Part shown: piece by piece, positions 1-8,371 of the stretch
Layout of the letters: the number at the start of each line of letters is the position of its first letter
Position numbering within the stretch: position 1 is the first letter of the stretch
Source of the DNA: Bacteroidetes bacterium OLB9
Lineage (GTDB): Bacteria > Bacteroidota > Bacteroidia > Chitinophagales > Saprospiraceae
Reading direction: 5' to 3'
DNA length: 32,230 nt
Assembly: GCA_001567255.1 (NCBI GenBank)
Contig: LNBW01000049.1
Location: 1-32,230, forward strand
Notes under the pieces: model-generated
Seen by the model: only the letters and a program-made list of their open reading frames with translations
The model's database searches: none
What the model was told of the DNA's origin: nothing
Program-made: the position numbers and the translations under genes

Positions 1-503
1 ACAAAACCATGCAGCGTAAAGCCACTTACACCAAAACCTATTCCTGCTTGAGCAACATAGGTCACAAAAAAGTCTCGTTGGAGGCCTTTAGCTTGAAATT
101 CATCAGTCACACCCCAGAGTTCTGTCTTGTTGTACTGGATACCACCTCCTATACTGAATCCGAGTTTTCCTTCTCTCTCAAAAGTACTCAGCCCGTTGAA
201 ATTCAATTTTCCCATGATAGGAAAAGCAACACTACCTAGTCCTTTGTATTGTTTAGTAGAAAGGCTGAGGATACCTAACACAGCCTGACCTTCAGCAGAG
301 AATGAAAACTTCTTGCCCCCGATCCATATTTTAGGTCCTGCGCCTAAATTGAGCATGGCACTTCCGGAAGATGCAGACCAGTTATCGTTTTTTGGATTCA
401 CATATCGATTGTAGAGGTCATTTGAAAGTGTAAAACCATATCCAAACTGTGCTTGAACATTCATGGTCATCAGGAGTGCGGCTAAGAGAAAAATATTTTT
501 CAT
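1..503 (-). CDS. Secreted, probable outer-membrane protein (N-terminal part, cut by window edge)
   Basis: An open frame runs leftward from an ATG at 503-501 off the left edge, giving about 167 residues without a stop. The N-terminus (MKNIFLLAALLMTMNVQAQ) is a typical signal peptide ending in AQA/Q, so the protein is exported. The rest is rich in Gly, aromatic residues and alternating short hydrophobic stretches (for example FSFSAEGQAVLGILSL and LGFSIGGGIQYN), as expected for an outer-membrane beta-barrel. Some Bacteroidota porin-like and PorP/SprF-type proteins look similar, but I cannot assign a family from this fragment. The gene is transcribed in the same direction as the tatC operon upstream of it, with 129 bp between, so it may have its own promoter. 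Confidence 0.7.
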   Translation of the reverse strand, partial: MKNIFLLAALLMTMNVQAQFGYGFTLSNDLYNRYVNPKNDNWSASSGSAMLNLGAGPKIWIGGKKFSFSAEGQAVLGILSLSTKQYKGLGSVAFPIMGKLNFNGLSTFEREGKLGFSIGGGIQYNKTELWGVTDEFQAKGLQRDFFVTYVAQAGIGFGVSGFTLHGF

Positions 504-632
504 TATATTATAAATTATTTATATGTGTATTTAGTTGCGAATATTATTGATTAACGAATGAAAAAAAAACGACTATCCACTAAACGAAAAAAGCCTATTA
601 AAAGGTTCATAAATGCGGAGTTTAATCCTTTT

Positions 633-2441
633 TTAAATATGATTTGCTGAGTCAAACTGCAATCTAGCTAGAGAGGCATAGACTCCATTTTCATCTTCTG
701 TCAACTCATGATGAGAGCCTTGTTCTACGATTTGTCCATTTTCAAGTACGTATATCCAGTCAACGTCGCGGATGGTAGCTAGTCGGTGCGCTATGATAAT
801 AGAAGTTCTATTGGCCATTAATTTATCCAGGGCATCCTGAACAAGTTTTTCTGATTCAGCATCCAGTGATGAGGTTGCTTCGTCGAGTATCAATATTTTC
901 GGGTCTTTAAGTATAGCTCTGGCAATGGCTATACGCTGACGCTGACCACCGGATAGTTTCATGCCGCGATCTCCTACGATGGTGTCCAGACCCTCCGGAA
1001 AAGAGGATATAAACTCCCAACTATTTGATTGCTTTGCTGCTTCAATGATTTCTTCATCACTGGCGCCCGGCTTTCCATAGGAAATATTTTCTCTAATCGT
1101 GCCGCCAAACAAAATGATTTCCTGTGGTACAATTCCTATATTTTTTCTATAAGCAGTGATGTTAAAGTCGTTGATATTAGTGCCATCAATAGTAATCTCT
1201 CCGCTATCTGGCGTGTAGAACTTCATAAGCAACTGTACGATAGTAGATTTACCTGCACCGCTTTGTCCTACTAGAGCTACCTTTTTGCCTGCATCTAGAT
1301 GAATGGAAATATCATTGAGCACGTTGGTATCCTTTCGAGTAGGGTAGGCAAATCGAATATTTTTATAGTCAATATCGCCTTTGATTTTTAAATCTTCAGC
1401 ATGCCCACTTTGATTTATATCAAATTCTGAAGGAGTATTTAGAATTTCGAGTATCTTCTCAGTAGCACCTACTGCTGTCAGTAGCTGTGTTGCCAGTGTT
1501 CCCAGACTTGCTATGGCTCCTCCAAGGATACCCGTGTACATGATGAATGAAAATAGGTCTCCGGCTTCCATCTGTCCTTTTTCAAGCATTAATGCACCTT
1601 GCCATAAGATAAAAAATATACCTCCAAAGAGAATGGTGATAATAAATGTAAAGAAAATACCACGCATTTTAGCAAAATCAAGTGAAACCTTTACGATCCG
1701 GTCCACTGACTTGCCATACCTAATGGTTTCATAGAGCTCATTGGCAAATGACTTGACGATGGTAAACGATTGAAATGTTTCTTCGACAATAGTATTAGTC
1801 CTTGCTAGTTCATCCTGCCTTTGTCTGGATAATTTTTTGATAAATCGACCGAACACCATGGCACTGATGACTATAGCAGGAAAGGTTAACAACATGATGG
1901 TCGATAGCCTAGGCGTCCAGATAAAGATAATAAAAATGCCGGCTATCAAAATCACAATTTGACGGATGAATTCGGCTAGTGTGACAGAAAAAGCTGCTTG
2001 AAGCTGTTCGACATCGGTGGTAATTCTACTAGTTAACTCGCCTACTCTTTTCTCTTCAAAAAAGGCTACCGGCTGTGTGATAATCTTCTGATATAAATCT
2101 TTTCTTAGGTCTGCCATACCTTTTTCAGAGACCACTGCAAAGAGATAAGTCCTAGCATAACTAAATAAGCCCTGCAATAAAAGAATGGTCAAAAATATCC
2201 ACCAGAAGTCATAAACTTTCAGCCCCAAATTAAACTTTGGACTACCTATGGCAATGTTGGCCATCTCGCCCGGTAGTCCCATCAATGCCATAAAAATAAG
2301 ACTACCTAACACTAAGAAAAACATACCTAGTACGAAATACCCCATATACGGCCGTATATATCTGAATATCTGAATAGACTTTTTAAGCGATTCTTTTTTA
2401 ACCTTTATAGGTTGGTCGCTTTTTTTATTCCTGAGTGCCAT
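633..2441 (-). CDS. ABC exporter, fused membrane and ATPase domains (MsbA-like)
   Basis: This 602-residue half-transporter has about six transmembrane helices in residues 30-330, followed by an ATP-binding domain. Walker A (GQSGAGKST) starts at residue 392, the ABC signature LSGGQ is at 496-500, Walker B with the catalytic Glu (ILILDEATSSLD) follows, and the H-loop is IIAHRLATI. The order and length match the type IV ABC exporter family (MsbA/LmrA/BmrA), which works as a dimer in the inner membrane exporting lipids, peptides or drugs. The substrate cannot be read from the sequence. It is the last gene of a minus-strand operon behind tatC and a small membrane protein, with a 20-bp gap to the latter. 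The C-terminus QFDSANHI is intact. Confidence 0.93.
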   Translation of the reverse strand: MALRNKKSDQPIKVKKESLKKSIQIFRYIRPYMGYFVLGMFFLVLGSLIFMALMGLPGEMANIAIGSPKFNLGLKVYDFWWIFLTILLLQGLFSYARTYLFAVVSEKGMADLRKDLYQKIITQPVAFFEEKRVGELTSRITTDVEQLQAAFSVTLAEFIRQIVILIAGIFIIFIWTPRLSTIMLLTFPAIVISAMVFGRFIKKLSRQRQDELARTNTIVEETFQSFTIVKSFANELYETIRYGKSVDRIVKVSLDFAKMRGIFFTFIITILFGGIFFILWQGALMLEKGQMEAGDLFSFIMYTGILGGAIASLGTLATQLLTAVGATEKILEILNTPSEFDINQSGHAEDLKIKGDIDYKNIRFAYPTRKDTNVLNDISIHLDAGKKVALVGQSGAGKSTIVQLLMKFYTPDSGEITIDGTNINDFNITAYRKNIGIVPQEIILFGGTIRENISYGKPGASDEEIIEAAKQSNSWEFISSFPEGLDTIVGDRGMKLSGGQRQRIAIARAILKDPKILILDEATSSLDAESEKLVQDALDKLMANRTSIIIAHRLATIRDVDWIYVLENGQIVEQGSHHELTEDENGVYASLARLQFDSANHI

Positions 2442-2461
2442 TGCTTTTGATTTTGTACTGA

Positions 2462-2923
2462 TTATTCTTTTACAGTGAGTTTATTCAGTATTTCTGCAGT
2501 TTTAGGATGGCTTTCTAAAAATAATTCATAAAGATGGCTACTTAAAAGCACATGCAGTTTTTTGCCGAAACTACTCTTAGCCTTAAGCCGTATTGTCATG
2601 ATTTTAAATCTCCACAACGGTAGGATGCGGATGGATTCAATATCAGAATAAATCATCTTGTAGGTCTTGAAATAATTTGAAACTAGATAGTTTTCTTCAT
2701 CTAATTCTAGTCGCTTGAGCTGCATAACTGTCATATACAAAAATGCAAAAAATATCAGATAAACGATTATATATCCGAGCCGAAAGGAAGTAGTAGTAAG
2801 AAACGGTAGCGTCTGTTTATCCACTACAAATATAGCAATGAGTAGGGTGGAGAAAAACACAATCCAAACGGTCGGCACTGCCAGTTTTAGAAAAGTAGTA
2901 AGATTGGTTGAGACTCTTTGCAT
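2462..2923 (-). CDS. Small membrane protein with a possible PH-like domain
   Basis: A 153-residue protein with two predicted transmembrane helices near residues 12-35 and 48-68, followed by a soluble portion of about 85 residues. The soluble part contains the pattern YLVSNYFKTYKMIYSDIESI, reminiscent of bacterial PH-like (YdbS/bPH) domains that follow a two-helix hairpin, but the match is by eye only. Its ATG overlaps the tatC stop codon by one base (TAATG), so translation is probably coupled to tatC. It lies 20 bp before the ABC exporter gene. I do not recognise a specific function. The coupling suggests a membrane role in the same expression unit. Confidence 0.75.
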   Translation of the reverse strand: MQRVSTNLTTFLKLAVPTVWIVFFSTLLIAIFVVDKQTLPFLTTTSFRLGYIIVYLIFFAFLYMTVMQLKRLELDEENYLVSNYFKTYKMIYSDIESIRILPLWRFKIMTIRLKAKSSFGKKLHVLLSSHLYELFLESHPKTAEILNKLTVKE

Positions 2924-3768
2924 TATGATTCGGCCTTTAATTGTTTGTTTTTGCTAGCTTGTACTTTTTTGGCGACATTGATAGATGCTTCGTATAAAAT
3001 GTACATCGGAATACCTACAAGCGTCTGTGTCAGTGCATCAGGAGGAGTTATAATTGCAGCGATGATAAAAATTACTAGAAATGCTTCTTTTCTGTATTTT
3101 TTCATTAAATCTGGAGTAACTATACCAATCTTTGCTAGAAAATATACTACTATTGGTAACTCAAACACAAGTCCCATAGGCAGTGTAAACATGGTGAGAT
3201 AGTTGACGTATGATGCAAGGGTAGGGCTATTGATCGCTTCAGTTCCTACTGTATAATTTCCCAGATATGTGATAGCAAAGGGTGCAATTACAAAATACCC
3301 AAAACAGACGCCAATCACGAAAAGCATAGAAGTGGCACCTATCAACCTATTGGCTATTTTTATCTCAGTTTCGTATAATCCCGGCTTGATAAATCTCCAG
3401 AATTCATAGAAAATATATGGGAATGCAAAAATAATTCCGATGTAAATAGAAACGGTTATCCCCATAAAAAACTGTTCACCCATTTCACGCGTGATAAGCG
3501 GTAGTTCCGGCGGATGGAAACATGTAGCCTCTGAAAGCGCACAAAAAAGACGATAGGTGATAAATCCTTCTTTTTTTGGGGCGTAAACTATATATTCAAA
3601 AACTTCTTCCTGGAAGACAAGTGCTACTATCGCAAAAACAGACACAACAATAGCTGCTCTGATTATGTGCCATCTTAATTCTTCGAGGTGATCCAGGAAG
3701 CCCATTTCCTTACCATCACTTTTCTGCTCATCAGGGCCGTGTATTATTTTTTTTATTATTCCCGACAT
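2923..3768 (-). CDS. tatC: Sec-independent protein translocase subunit TatC
   Basis: This 281-residue polytopic membrane protein shows TatC hallmarks: the N-terminal cytoplasmic motif MGFLDHLEELRWHIIRA before the first helix, the segment FAFPYIFYEFWRFIKPGLYETE after the second, and VFELPIVVYFLAKIGIV later on. TatC is the receptor for twin-arginine signal peptides and, with TatA/B, moves folded proteins across the inner membrane. No tatA or tatB is in the window; in Bacteroidota they often lie elsewhere. An extra periplasmic stretch (residues about 60-95, including CALSEATCFHPPELPL) is common in this phylum. It is the first gene of a three-gene minus-strand operon, divergent from recR. A TAnnTTTG element at 3791-3798 faces it, giving a leader of about 20 nt. 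Confidence 0.96.
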   Translation of the reverse strand: MSGIIKKIIHGPDEQKSDGKEMGFLDHLEELRWHIIRAAIVVSVFAIVALVFQEEVFEYIVYAPKKEGFITYRLFCALSEATCFHPPELPLITREMGEQFFMGITVSIYIGIIFAFPYIFYEFWRFIKPGLYETEIKIANRLIGATSMLFVIGVCFGYFVIAPFAITYLGNYTVGTEAINSPTLASYVNYLTMFTLPMGLVFELPIVVYFLAKIGIVTPDLMKKYRKEAFLVIFIIAAIITPPDALTQTLVGIPMYILYEASINVAKKVQASKNKQLKAES

Positions 3769-3790
3769 GGTGTCTCGATAACTTGAGGCG

Positions 3791-3798
3791 CAAAGATA
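3791..3798 (-). promoter_or_regulatory. Putative -7 promoter element for tatC operon
   Basis: On the minus strand this reads TATCTTTG, a match to the Bacteroidota sigma-ABfr -7 consensus TAnnTTTG, 22 bp before the tatC ATG. No good -33 TTTG lies at the expected 19-21 bp distance, so this is a partial promoter match. Confidence 0.45.
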
Positions 3799-3863
3799 AT
3801 CAATTTGTAAGGTTTGTCTTTAAAAATTAATTTATAATAGTATGTAAATGTTTTTTAATATCT

Positions 3864-3871
3864 TATTTTTG
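3864..3871 (+). promoter_or_regulatory. Putative -7 promoter element for recR (near-leaderless)
   Basis: TATTTTTG matches the Bacteroidota -7 consensus TAnnTTTG and ends only four bases before the recR ATG. With the usual geometry transcription would start at about 3875, so the mRNA would have essentially no 5' leader. There is no convincing -33 TTTG upstream. Confidence 0.45.
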
Positions 3872-3875
3872 CATT

Positions 3876-4487
3876 ATGAATTTTTCATCCAAAATACTGG
3901 AAGAGGCTGTACATGCCTTGTCTTCTCTACCGGGCATAGGTAAAAAGTCAGCCTTGCGGCTTGCACTGCATTTAGTTCAAGACAATACACACAAGTCAGA
4001 CAAAATTGCGGTAGCTCTAGCAAAATTATCCACCGATATTAAAAAATGTAAAATCTGCTATAACATATCTGATGAAGATGTATGTGAGATATGTAAGTCT
4101 GAATCAAGATTGAAAAACATACTTTGCGTAGTAGAAACAGCCAGAGATGTTATGGCTATTGAGGATACAAATCAGTTTAGAGGCTTTTATCATGTGCTGG
4201 GAGGTGTGATTTCACCTATGGAAGGAATCGGCCCACAAGATCTTGCAATAGATGCACTAGTAAATCGCATTAAAACCGGAGGGATTGATGAATTGATAAT
4301 GGCAGTCAGTCCAACTATTGAAGGTGAAACTACGATTTATTACATATCTAAGTTGGTCAGAGACATGAATGTCAAGGTGAGTATTATAGCGCGTGGAGTG
4401 GCATTTGGCGGAGAGTTGGAATATGCTGATGAGCTGACCCTCGGAAGGTCGATCGCTACAAGAGTTCCCTACGAACTACAATCGTAA
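3876..4487 (+). CDS. recR: Recombination mediator protein RecR
   Basis: 203 residues, the usual RecR length. The N-terminal helix-hairpin-helix (LSSLPGIGKKSALRLALHL, residues 15-33) is followed by a four-cysteine zinc finger (C58, C61, C70, C73), a Toprim domain (CVVETARDVMAIEDTNQFRG and GVISPMEGIGP) and a C-terminal region with IARGVAFGGELEYADELTL. RecR works with RecO and RecF to load RecA on single-stranded DNA gaps during recombinational repair. The gene begins the plus-strand run and is only 3 bp before the glycosyltransferase gene, so the two are probably cotranscribed. Its putative promoter sits almost on the start codon. Confidence 0.97.
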   Translation: MNFSSKILEEAVHALSSLPGIGKKSALRLALHLVQDNTHKSDKIAVALAKLSTDIKKCKICYNISDEDVCEICKSESRLKNILCVVETARDVMAIEDTNQFRGFYHVLGGVISPMEGIGPQDLAIDALVNRIKTGGIDELIMAVSPTIEGETTIYYISKLVRDMNVKVSIIARGVAFGGELEYADELTLGRSIATRVPYELQS

Positions 4488-4490
4488 TGC

Positions 4491-5882
4491 ATGGCCGGTT
4501 TTGACATAGGCATCGTCATAGTCAGCTATAATGTCAGACATTTTTTAGAACAATGTTTGCATTCAATAGGTAAGTCCTCCACATCAGGATTGAATATCGA
4601 AGTGTGGGTAGTGGACAATGCTTCTGTTGATGGGACGGTACAATACATTGCTGACCGCTTTCCTGATGTTAATATCATTAGCAATACTGAAAATGTAGGG
4701 TTTTCCAGAGCAAATAATCAGGCCATCAACCGGATGCAGTCTAAATATGTGTTGCTGCTCAATCCTGATACTGTTCTTGAAGAAACCACTCTTCAACTTT
4801 GCTACGATTTTATGGAAGCTAAACCACAAACTGGTGCAGTAGGTGTGAGGATGATTGACGGATCTGGCAAGTTTTTGCCTGAGTCTAAAAGAAAGATTCC
4901 TGATATATGGAATTCATTTTGTAAGCTATCCTATTTATCTGACTTATTCCCTTCATCTAAAGTGTTTAGTGGTTATAATCTAGGCTATCTACCTGAAGAC
5001 CAGACCGCTCAGGTAGAAGTGCTGTGCGGTGCATTTATGTTTATCAGGGCTGAAGCACTGAAGATGACCGGTTTACTAGATGAGCAGTTTTTTATGTATG
5101 GCGAAGATATTGATTTATCCTACCGCATTTTGAAAGCTGGATACGAGATATGGTATTATCCTCAATCCAGCATCATTCACTATAAAGGAGAAAGTACTAA
5201 GAAGAGCAGTCTGAGCTATGTGAAGACTTTTTATGGTGCCATGCATATCTATGTTAATAAACATTACGGTAAAGGCAAAGGAAGAATTTTTGCTTGGATT
5301 ATCAACGCTGCGATTACGATGAGAGCAATGGTAAGTGCTGCCGGCAGAGTGCTTGCTTTTTTGATTTTTCCTATGATTGACGCTGTATTGATCTGGTTTA
5401 GCTTACTGGCCATGAAGTCATTTTGGGCTGAGTGGTATTTTAAAGATACCTCTTACTATGATGAAGGTAACATTCATTCTATTTTACCGATCTATGCAGG
5501 AATCTGGGTTTTGAGTTTGTGGATAGGCGGTCATTACGACAAAACCAGTAGCTGGAGGCATAGCTTTACTTCATTTTTAGTAGGCACGGTATTTATTTTG
5601 ATGGGATATGCTCTATTACCTGAGTCGATGCGATCGAGTAGAGCGATCATTTTGCTGGGTGCAATAGCAGGTATGGTGGTTGTCAGTTTGACATCCTTAT
5701 TGAGAGCTTGGCTTAGAAACGATCACAATAATTCTTCCGGAAATCAATCAATAGCAGTGGTAGGATCACGACAGAATGCTGAAAAATTGGCTCTAATTGT
5801 TCATAAGTTAAAACCTGAAAGTGAAATTTATAATATTGCTCCCGGGTCATCAACAGGAGATGTATGGTTTACCAATCTCTGA
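4491..5882 (+). CDS. GT2 family glycosyltransferase, N-terminal part of a frame-broken gene
   Basis: This frame encodes 463 residues. Residues 1-270 are a GT-A glycosyltransferase family 2 domain: IVIVSYNVRHFLEQCL at the N-terminus, VWVVDNASVDGT, NVGFSRANNQAI, the DxD-like NPDT, and FMYGEDIDLSYR with IIHYKGESTKKSSL at the end of the domain. Residues 275-410 contain about four transmembrane helices. The last portion (IAVVGSRQNAEKLALIV) begins a nucleotide-binding-like segment that stops abruptly. From memory, relatives of this Bacteroidota protein are single chains of about 650 residues whose C-terminal half matches the next frame, at 5864-6466. I therefore read this as one gene interrupted by a missing base near 5868-5880. 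The likely role is transfer of a sugar to a cell-envelope polysaccharide or lipid at the inner membrane. Confidence 0.85.
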   Translation: MAGFDIGIVIVSYNVRHFLEQCLHSIGKSSTSGLNIEVWVVDNASVDGTVQYIADRFPDVNIISNTENVGFSRANNQAINRMQSKYVLLLNPDTVLEETTLQLCYDFMEAKPQTGAVGVRMIDGSGKFLPESKRKIPDIWNSFCKLSYLSDLFPSSKVFSGYNLGYLPEDQTAQVEVLCGAFMFIRAEALKMTGLLDEQFFMYGEDIDLSYRILKAGYEIWYYPQSSIIHYKGESTKKSSLSYVKTFYGAMHIYVNKHYGKGKGRIFAWIINAAITMRAMVSAAGRVLAFLIFPMIDAVLIWFSLLAMKSFWAEWYFKDTSYYDEGNIHSILPIYAGIWVLSLWIGGHYDKTSSWRHSFTSFLVGTVFILMGYALLPESMRSSRAIILLGAIAGMVVVSLTSLLRAWLRNDHNNSSGNQSIAVVGSRQNAEKLALIVHKLKPESEIYNIAPGSSTGDVWFTNL

Positions 5883-6466
5883 ATCATCTTCCTGAGGTAG
5901 TCAAAAAGTTAAAGATAGGAGAGGTGATTTTCAGCAGTGAAGATGTTCAGATGAAAGAAATTATCAGAGCCATGACCGCTATTGGGCCTTCTGTTAAGTA
6001 TAGAATTGGCGGTGATGATTCCTTGAGCATGATTGGATCTGCTAGTAAACATCATCAGGGCGAACTAGTATCTCTTGATGTCAGTTATAAACTGAGTGAG
6101 CCTGCTAATCGGAGATTTAAAAGGCTTCTGGATTTATGCATGAGTGCACTATTCATTCCATTATCACCGGCACTCTTTATCCTCGCAGGACTGAAACTAC
6201 GGCTGTTTTCAAATATTGGTAAGGTTTTCATGGGCAATGCTACCTGGGTTGGCTATGGTGGTGATAACAATGATTTCGACTTTCTACCTGAAATCCCTGC
6301 TGCCATCATCAAGTATCCATTGACCGGAAGGGTCATTAATTACAATGACAATTATTTTAAACATCTCAATACTGAATATGCCAGACATTACAGCTGGTAC
6401 AGAGACTTGAAGATAATTTTGACGCATTTTCATAAGTTGAGCAATAATACGTTTCGGAACAAATAA
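5864..6466 (+). CDS. C-terminal part of the frame-broken glycosyltransferase gene
   Basis: This 200-residue frame overlaps the previous one by 19 bp in the -1 frame. Its beginning (LPEVVKKLKIGEVIFSSEDV, then YRIGGDDSLSMIGSASK) continues the nucleotide-binding-like region at the end of the 4491 frame. It then has a hydrophobic stretch (LLDLCMSALFIPLSPALFIL), a WVGY motif and ends with YSWYRDLKIIL. This resembles the C-terminal half of long Bacteroidota GT2 proteins. The ATG at 5864 lies inside the preceding coding sequence and is not an obvious start. Adding one base in the T3 run at 5868-5870 joins the frames into a protein of about 658 residues. Independent translation by coupling is possible but less likely. 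Confidence 0.75.
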   Translation: MVYQSLNHLPEVVKKLKIGEVIFSSEDVQMKEIIRAMTAIGPSVKYRIGGDDSLSMIGSASKHHQGELVSLDVSYKLSEPANRRFKRLLDLCMSALFIPLSPALFILAGLKLRLFSNIGKVFMGNATWVGYGGDNNDFDFLPEIPAAIIKYPLTGRVINYNDNYFKHLNTEYARHYSWYRDLKIILTHFHKLSNNTFRNK

Positions 6467-6506
6467 TTCCTTTATCCGATTTTACCTATATAAATATGAA
6501 TTGTAG

Positions 6507-6514
6507 TATATTTG
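6507..6514 (+). promoter_or_regulatory. Putative -7 promoter element for the sterol-desaturase-family gene
   Basis: TATATTTG matches TAnnTTTG and ends 39 bp before the ATG at 6554, within the 87-bp gap after the glycosyltransferase gene. No clear -33 element is present. Confidence 0.4.
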
Positions 6515-6553
6515 GGCAGGTTTTACCAGTTATCTTTTAAAAGTGGATGATTC

Positions 6554-7831
6554 ATGGAAGAATATGCTCAAATTTTAAATTATGCGATTCCATTTTTTGT
6601 ACTGCTGATACTAATTGAAGAGTTTGCAGGTAGAATTATGCATTTTAAAGTCAATCGCATTTTTGATACGATATCCAGTTTGAGCTCTGGTATAACTAAT
6701 GTCATCAAAGATGTACTCGGATTATCTATAGTTATTATAAGCTATGGGTGGTTGGTATCCAAACTGGCTGTCTTTCATATAGAGGCTACTTGGTTGCTCT
6801 ACGTACTAGCATTTATTGGTATTGATTTCTCCGGTTACTGGGTGCACAGATGGTGTCATGAGGTCAATGTTTTCTGGAATAGGCATATCATTCACCATAG
6901 CAGTGAGGAGTTTAATCTGGCTTGTGCACTAAGACAATCGGCATCTGAGATTTTTGCAATATTTACATTTACTTACATTCCGATGGCTATACTGGGCATT
7001 CCGGTCAAAGTCGTGGCCATTGTAGCACCGATTCAACTATTTGCTCAGTTTTGGTATCATACCAGATTGATTGATAAAATGGGATGGCTCGAATATATTA
7101 TAGTAACCCCGTCTCATCACAGGGTACATCATGCGATAAATCCTATCTACTTAGATAAAAATTATGCTCAAATATTTATAATTTGGGATAAGTTGTTTGG
7201 AACTTTTCAGCCCGAGCTTGAAAATGAAAAACCTGTTTATGGCGTAACTAAAGCTGTTAAAACATGGAATCCGTGGATCATCAACTATCAGCATATATGG
7301 GGTATTATTAAGGATGCGTGGCGTACTTCATCCTGGCGAGACAAGCTCCGGATATGGTTTATGCCGACAGGTTGGCGTCCTGATGATGTAAAAGAAAAAT
7401 ATCCTAGTGAGGCCTACGATAGTTCAAATATTCAGTACCGTCCGAAATACGAGACCGAAGCGCCCATGAGTTTTAAATTGTGGTCTGTTGCGCAACTGAT
7501 TTGTACGCTATCTCTGATGATTTATTTGTTCAATAATATAGGATGGATTCTCTTTGACTTAACACTTTCGTACGGATTGTTTTTGTTTATCACCGTTTTT
7601 GCATATACTAGTCTGATGGATGGAAATATCATGGGACTGATTGCCGAAATTGTAAAGTTTGTTTTTGGGTTTTTATTGATTTACATTAATGGTGGTACGT
7701 GGTTTGAAATCGACAATCTAATACCTTATGGCACTTGGATTGTAGAGGGTTATCTCCTGCTTTCGTTGATAGTGACAATGTATTATTTTTTTGCTAACCG
7801 ACCCAGAATTGTTGAACTTAAAGGCGTATAA
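6554..7831 (+). CDS. Sterol desaturase / alkylglycerol-monooxygenase-like membrane di-iron oxygenase
   Basis: A 425-residue membrane protein of the fatty acid hydroxylase superfamily. The eight-histidine di-iron signature is visible as HRWCH (98-102), RHIIHHS (H111, H114, H115) and SHHRVHH (H188, H189, H192, H193). Members insert oxygen into lipid or sterol C-H bonds, or cleave ether lipids (alkylglycerol monooxygenase). The early segment SLSSGITNVIKDVLGL and the additional membrane region after the histidine core (residues about 310-420, at least three helices) resemble the alkylglycerol-monooxygenase branch, but the substrate cannot be determined. It follows the glycosyltransferase gene by 87 bp and has its own possible -7 element, so it may be a separate unit. 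Confidence 0.87.
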   Translation: MEEYAQILNYAIPFFVLLILIEEFAGRIMHFKVNRIFDTISSLSSGITNVIKDVLGLSIVIISYGWLVSKLAVFHIEATWLLYVLAFIGIDFSGYWVHRWCHEVNVFWNRHIIHHSSEEFNLACALRQSASEIFAIFTFTYIPMAILGIPVKVVAIVAPIQLFAQFWYHTRLIDKMGWLEYIIVTPSHHRVHHAINPIYLDKNYAQIFIIWDKLFGTFQPELENEKPVYGVTKAVKTWNPWIINYQHIWGIIKDAWRTSSWRDKLRIWFMPTGWRPDDVKEKYPSEAYDSSNIQYRPKYETEAPMSFKLWSVAQLICTLSLMIYLFNNIGWILFDLTLSYGLFLFITVFAYTSLMDGNIMGLIAEIVKFVFGFLLIYINGGTWFEIDNLIPYGTWIVEGYLLLSLIVTMYYFFANRPRIVELKGV

Positions 7832-7860
7832 AGAAGTGCTATCAATTGTAGGTACTATTT

Positions 7861-7934
7861 CGGGATGTAGCGCAGTCTGGTAGCGCACTAGCATGGGGTG
7901 CTAGGGGTCGCTGGTTCGAATCCAGTCATCCCGA
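7861..7934 (+). tRNA. tRNA-Pro (anticodon GGG)
   Basis: A complete cloverleaf can be drawn. The acceptor stem CGGGATG pairs with CATCCCG, followed by discriminator A at 7934. The D stem is GCGC/GCGC, the anticodon stem is CTAGC/GCTAG with loop ATGGGGT (T33, anticodon GGG), the variable loop has five bases, and the T stem GCTGG/CCAGT closes the loop TTCGAAT. GGG reads the proline codons CCC and CCU. The 3' CCA is not encoded (ACT follows). The gene lies between the desaturase-family gene and the AT-rich region before dnaB. Confidence 0.96.
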
Positions 7935-8041
7935 CTTTCTTAGATATTTTTGCACTTTTGGCTTAAGATATTTGGCTGATATCAAAGTTTTAATTACGAT
8001 GAGAAATAAATTATATATTATGATAAAAAATATATAAGAAA

Positions 8042-8322
8042 ATATCCACATTTTTGAATAACCTCGATGCATACAAAGCTAATTCAAACAAATATATAAT
8101 TTTTTGAATATTTAAGTTGATTTGGAAACTTATATATGAGACTTATGGTTAATATAATAGTGTTTACTGCATATATTTAATATTATTGCATATAATCTCT
8201 CGTAGAATGTAGTGATGATCCATTTTGTGAATTTTTAATCAAAAAATAAGGGGGTTTTGAAAAAGGGAATTTGGTGGCGATTTATCCACATTTGACAAAT
8301 AAATATCCACATGATATTCACA
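8042..8322 (+). promoter_or_regulatory. Cluster of DnaA-box-like sites
   Basis: There is one perfect box, TTATCCACA (8282-8290), with near matches ATATCCACA at 8042-8050 and 8303-8311 and ATATTCACA at 8314-8322. All are on the same strand. The last three start 21 and 11 bp apart, close to whole helical turns. TTATCCAC also occurs at two coding positions in the window (about 2817 and 4026), but only here are the sites clustered and one complete. Confidence 0.5.
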
Positions 8323-8363
8323 TCGGCATGTTGGAGACATATTTAAAAAATCAAAAGATGTTG

Positions 8364-8371
8364 TACCTTTG
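8364..8371 (+). promoter_or_regulatory. Putative -7 promoter element for dnaB
   Basis: TACCTTTG matches TAnnTTTG and ends 46 bp before the dnaB ATG. A TTG at 8331-8333 is about 30 bp upstream, which is too far for a canonical -33 box. The DnaA-box-like cluster ends 42 bp upstream of this element. Confidence 0.45.

Noticed and set aside
9..239. Plus-strand open frame of 76 codons
   Set aside because: It lies antisense to a signal-peptide-bearing minus-strand gene (1-503) and has no protein-like features.
5864..5882. Programmed -1 ribosomal frameshifting in the glycosyltransferase
   Set aside because: There is no slippery heptamer at the junction and no evident downstream structure; a missing base is simpler.
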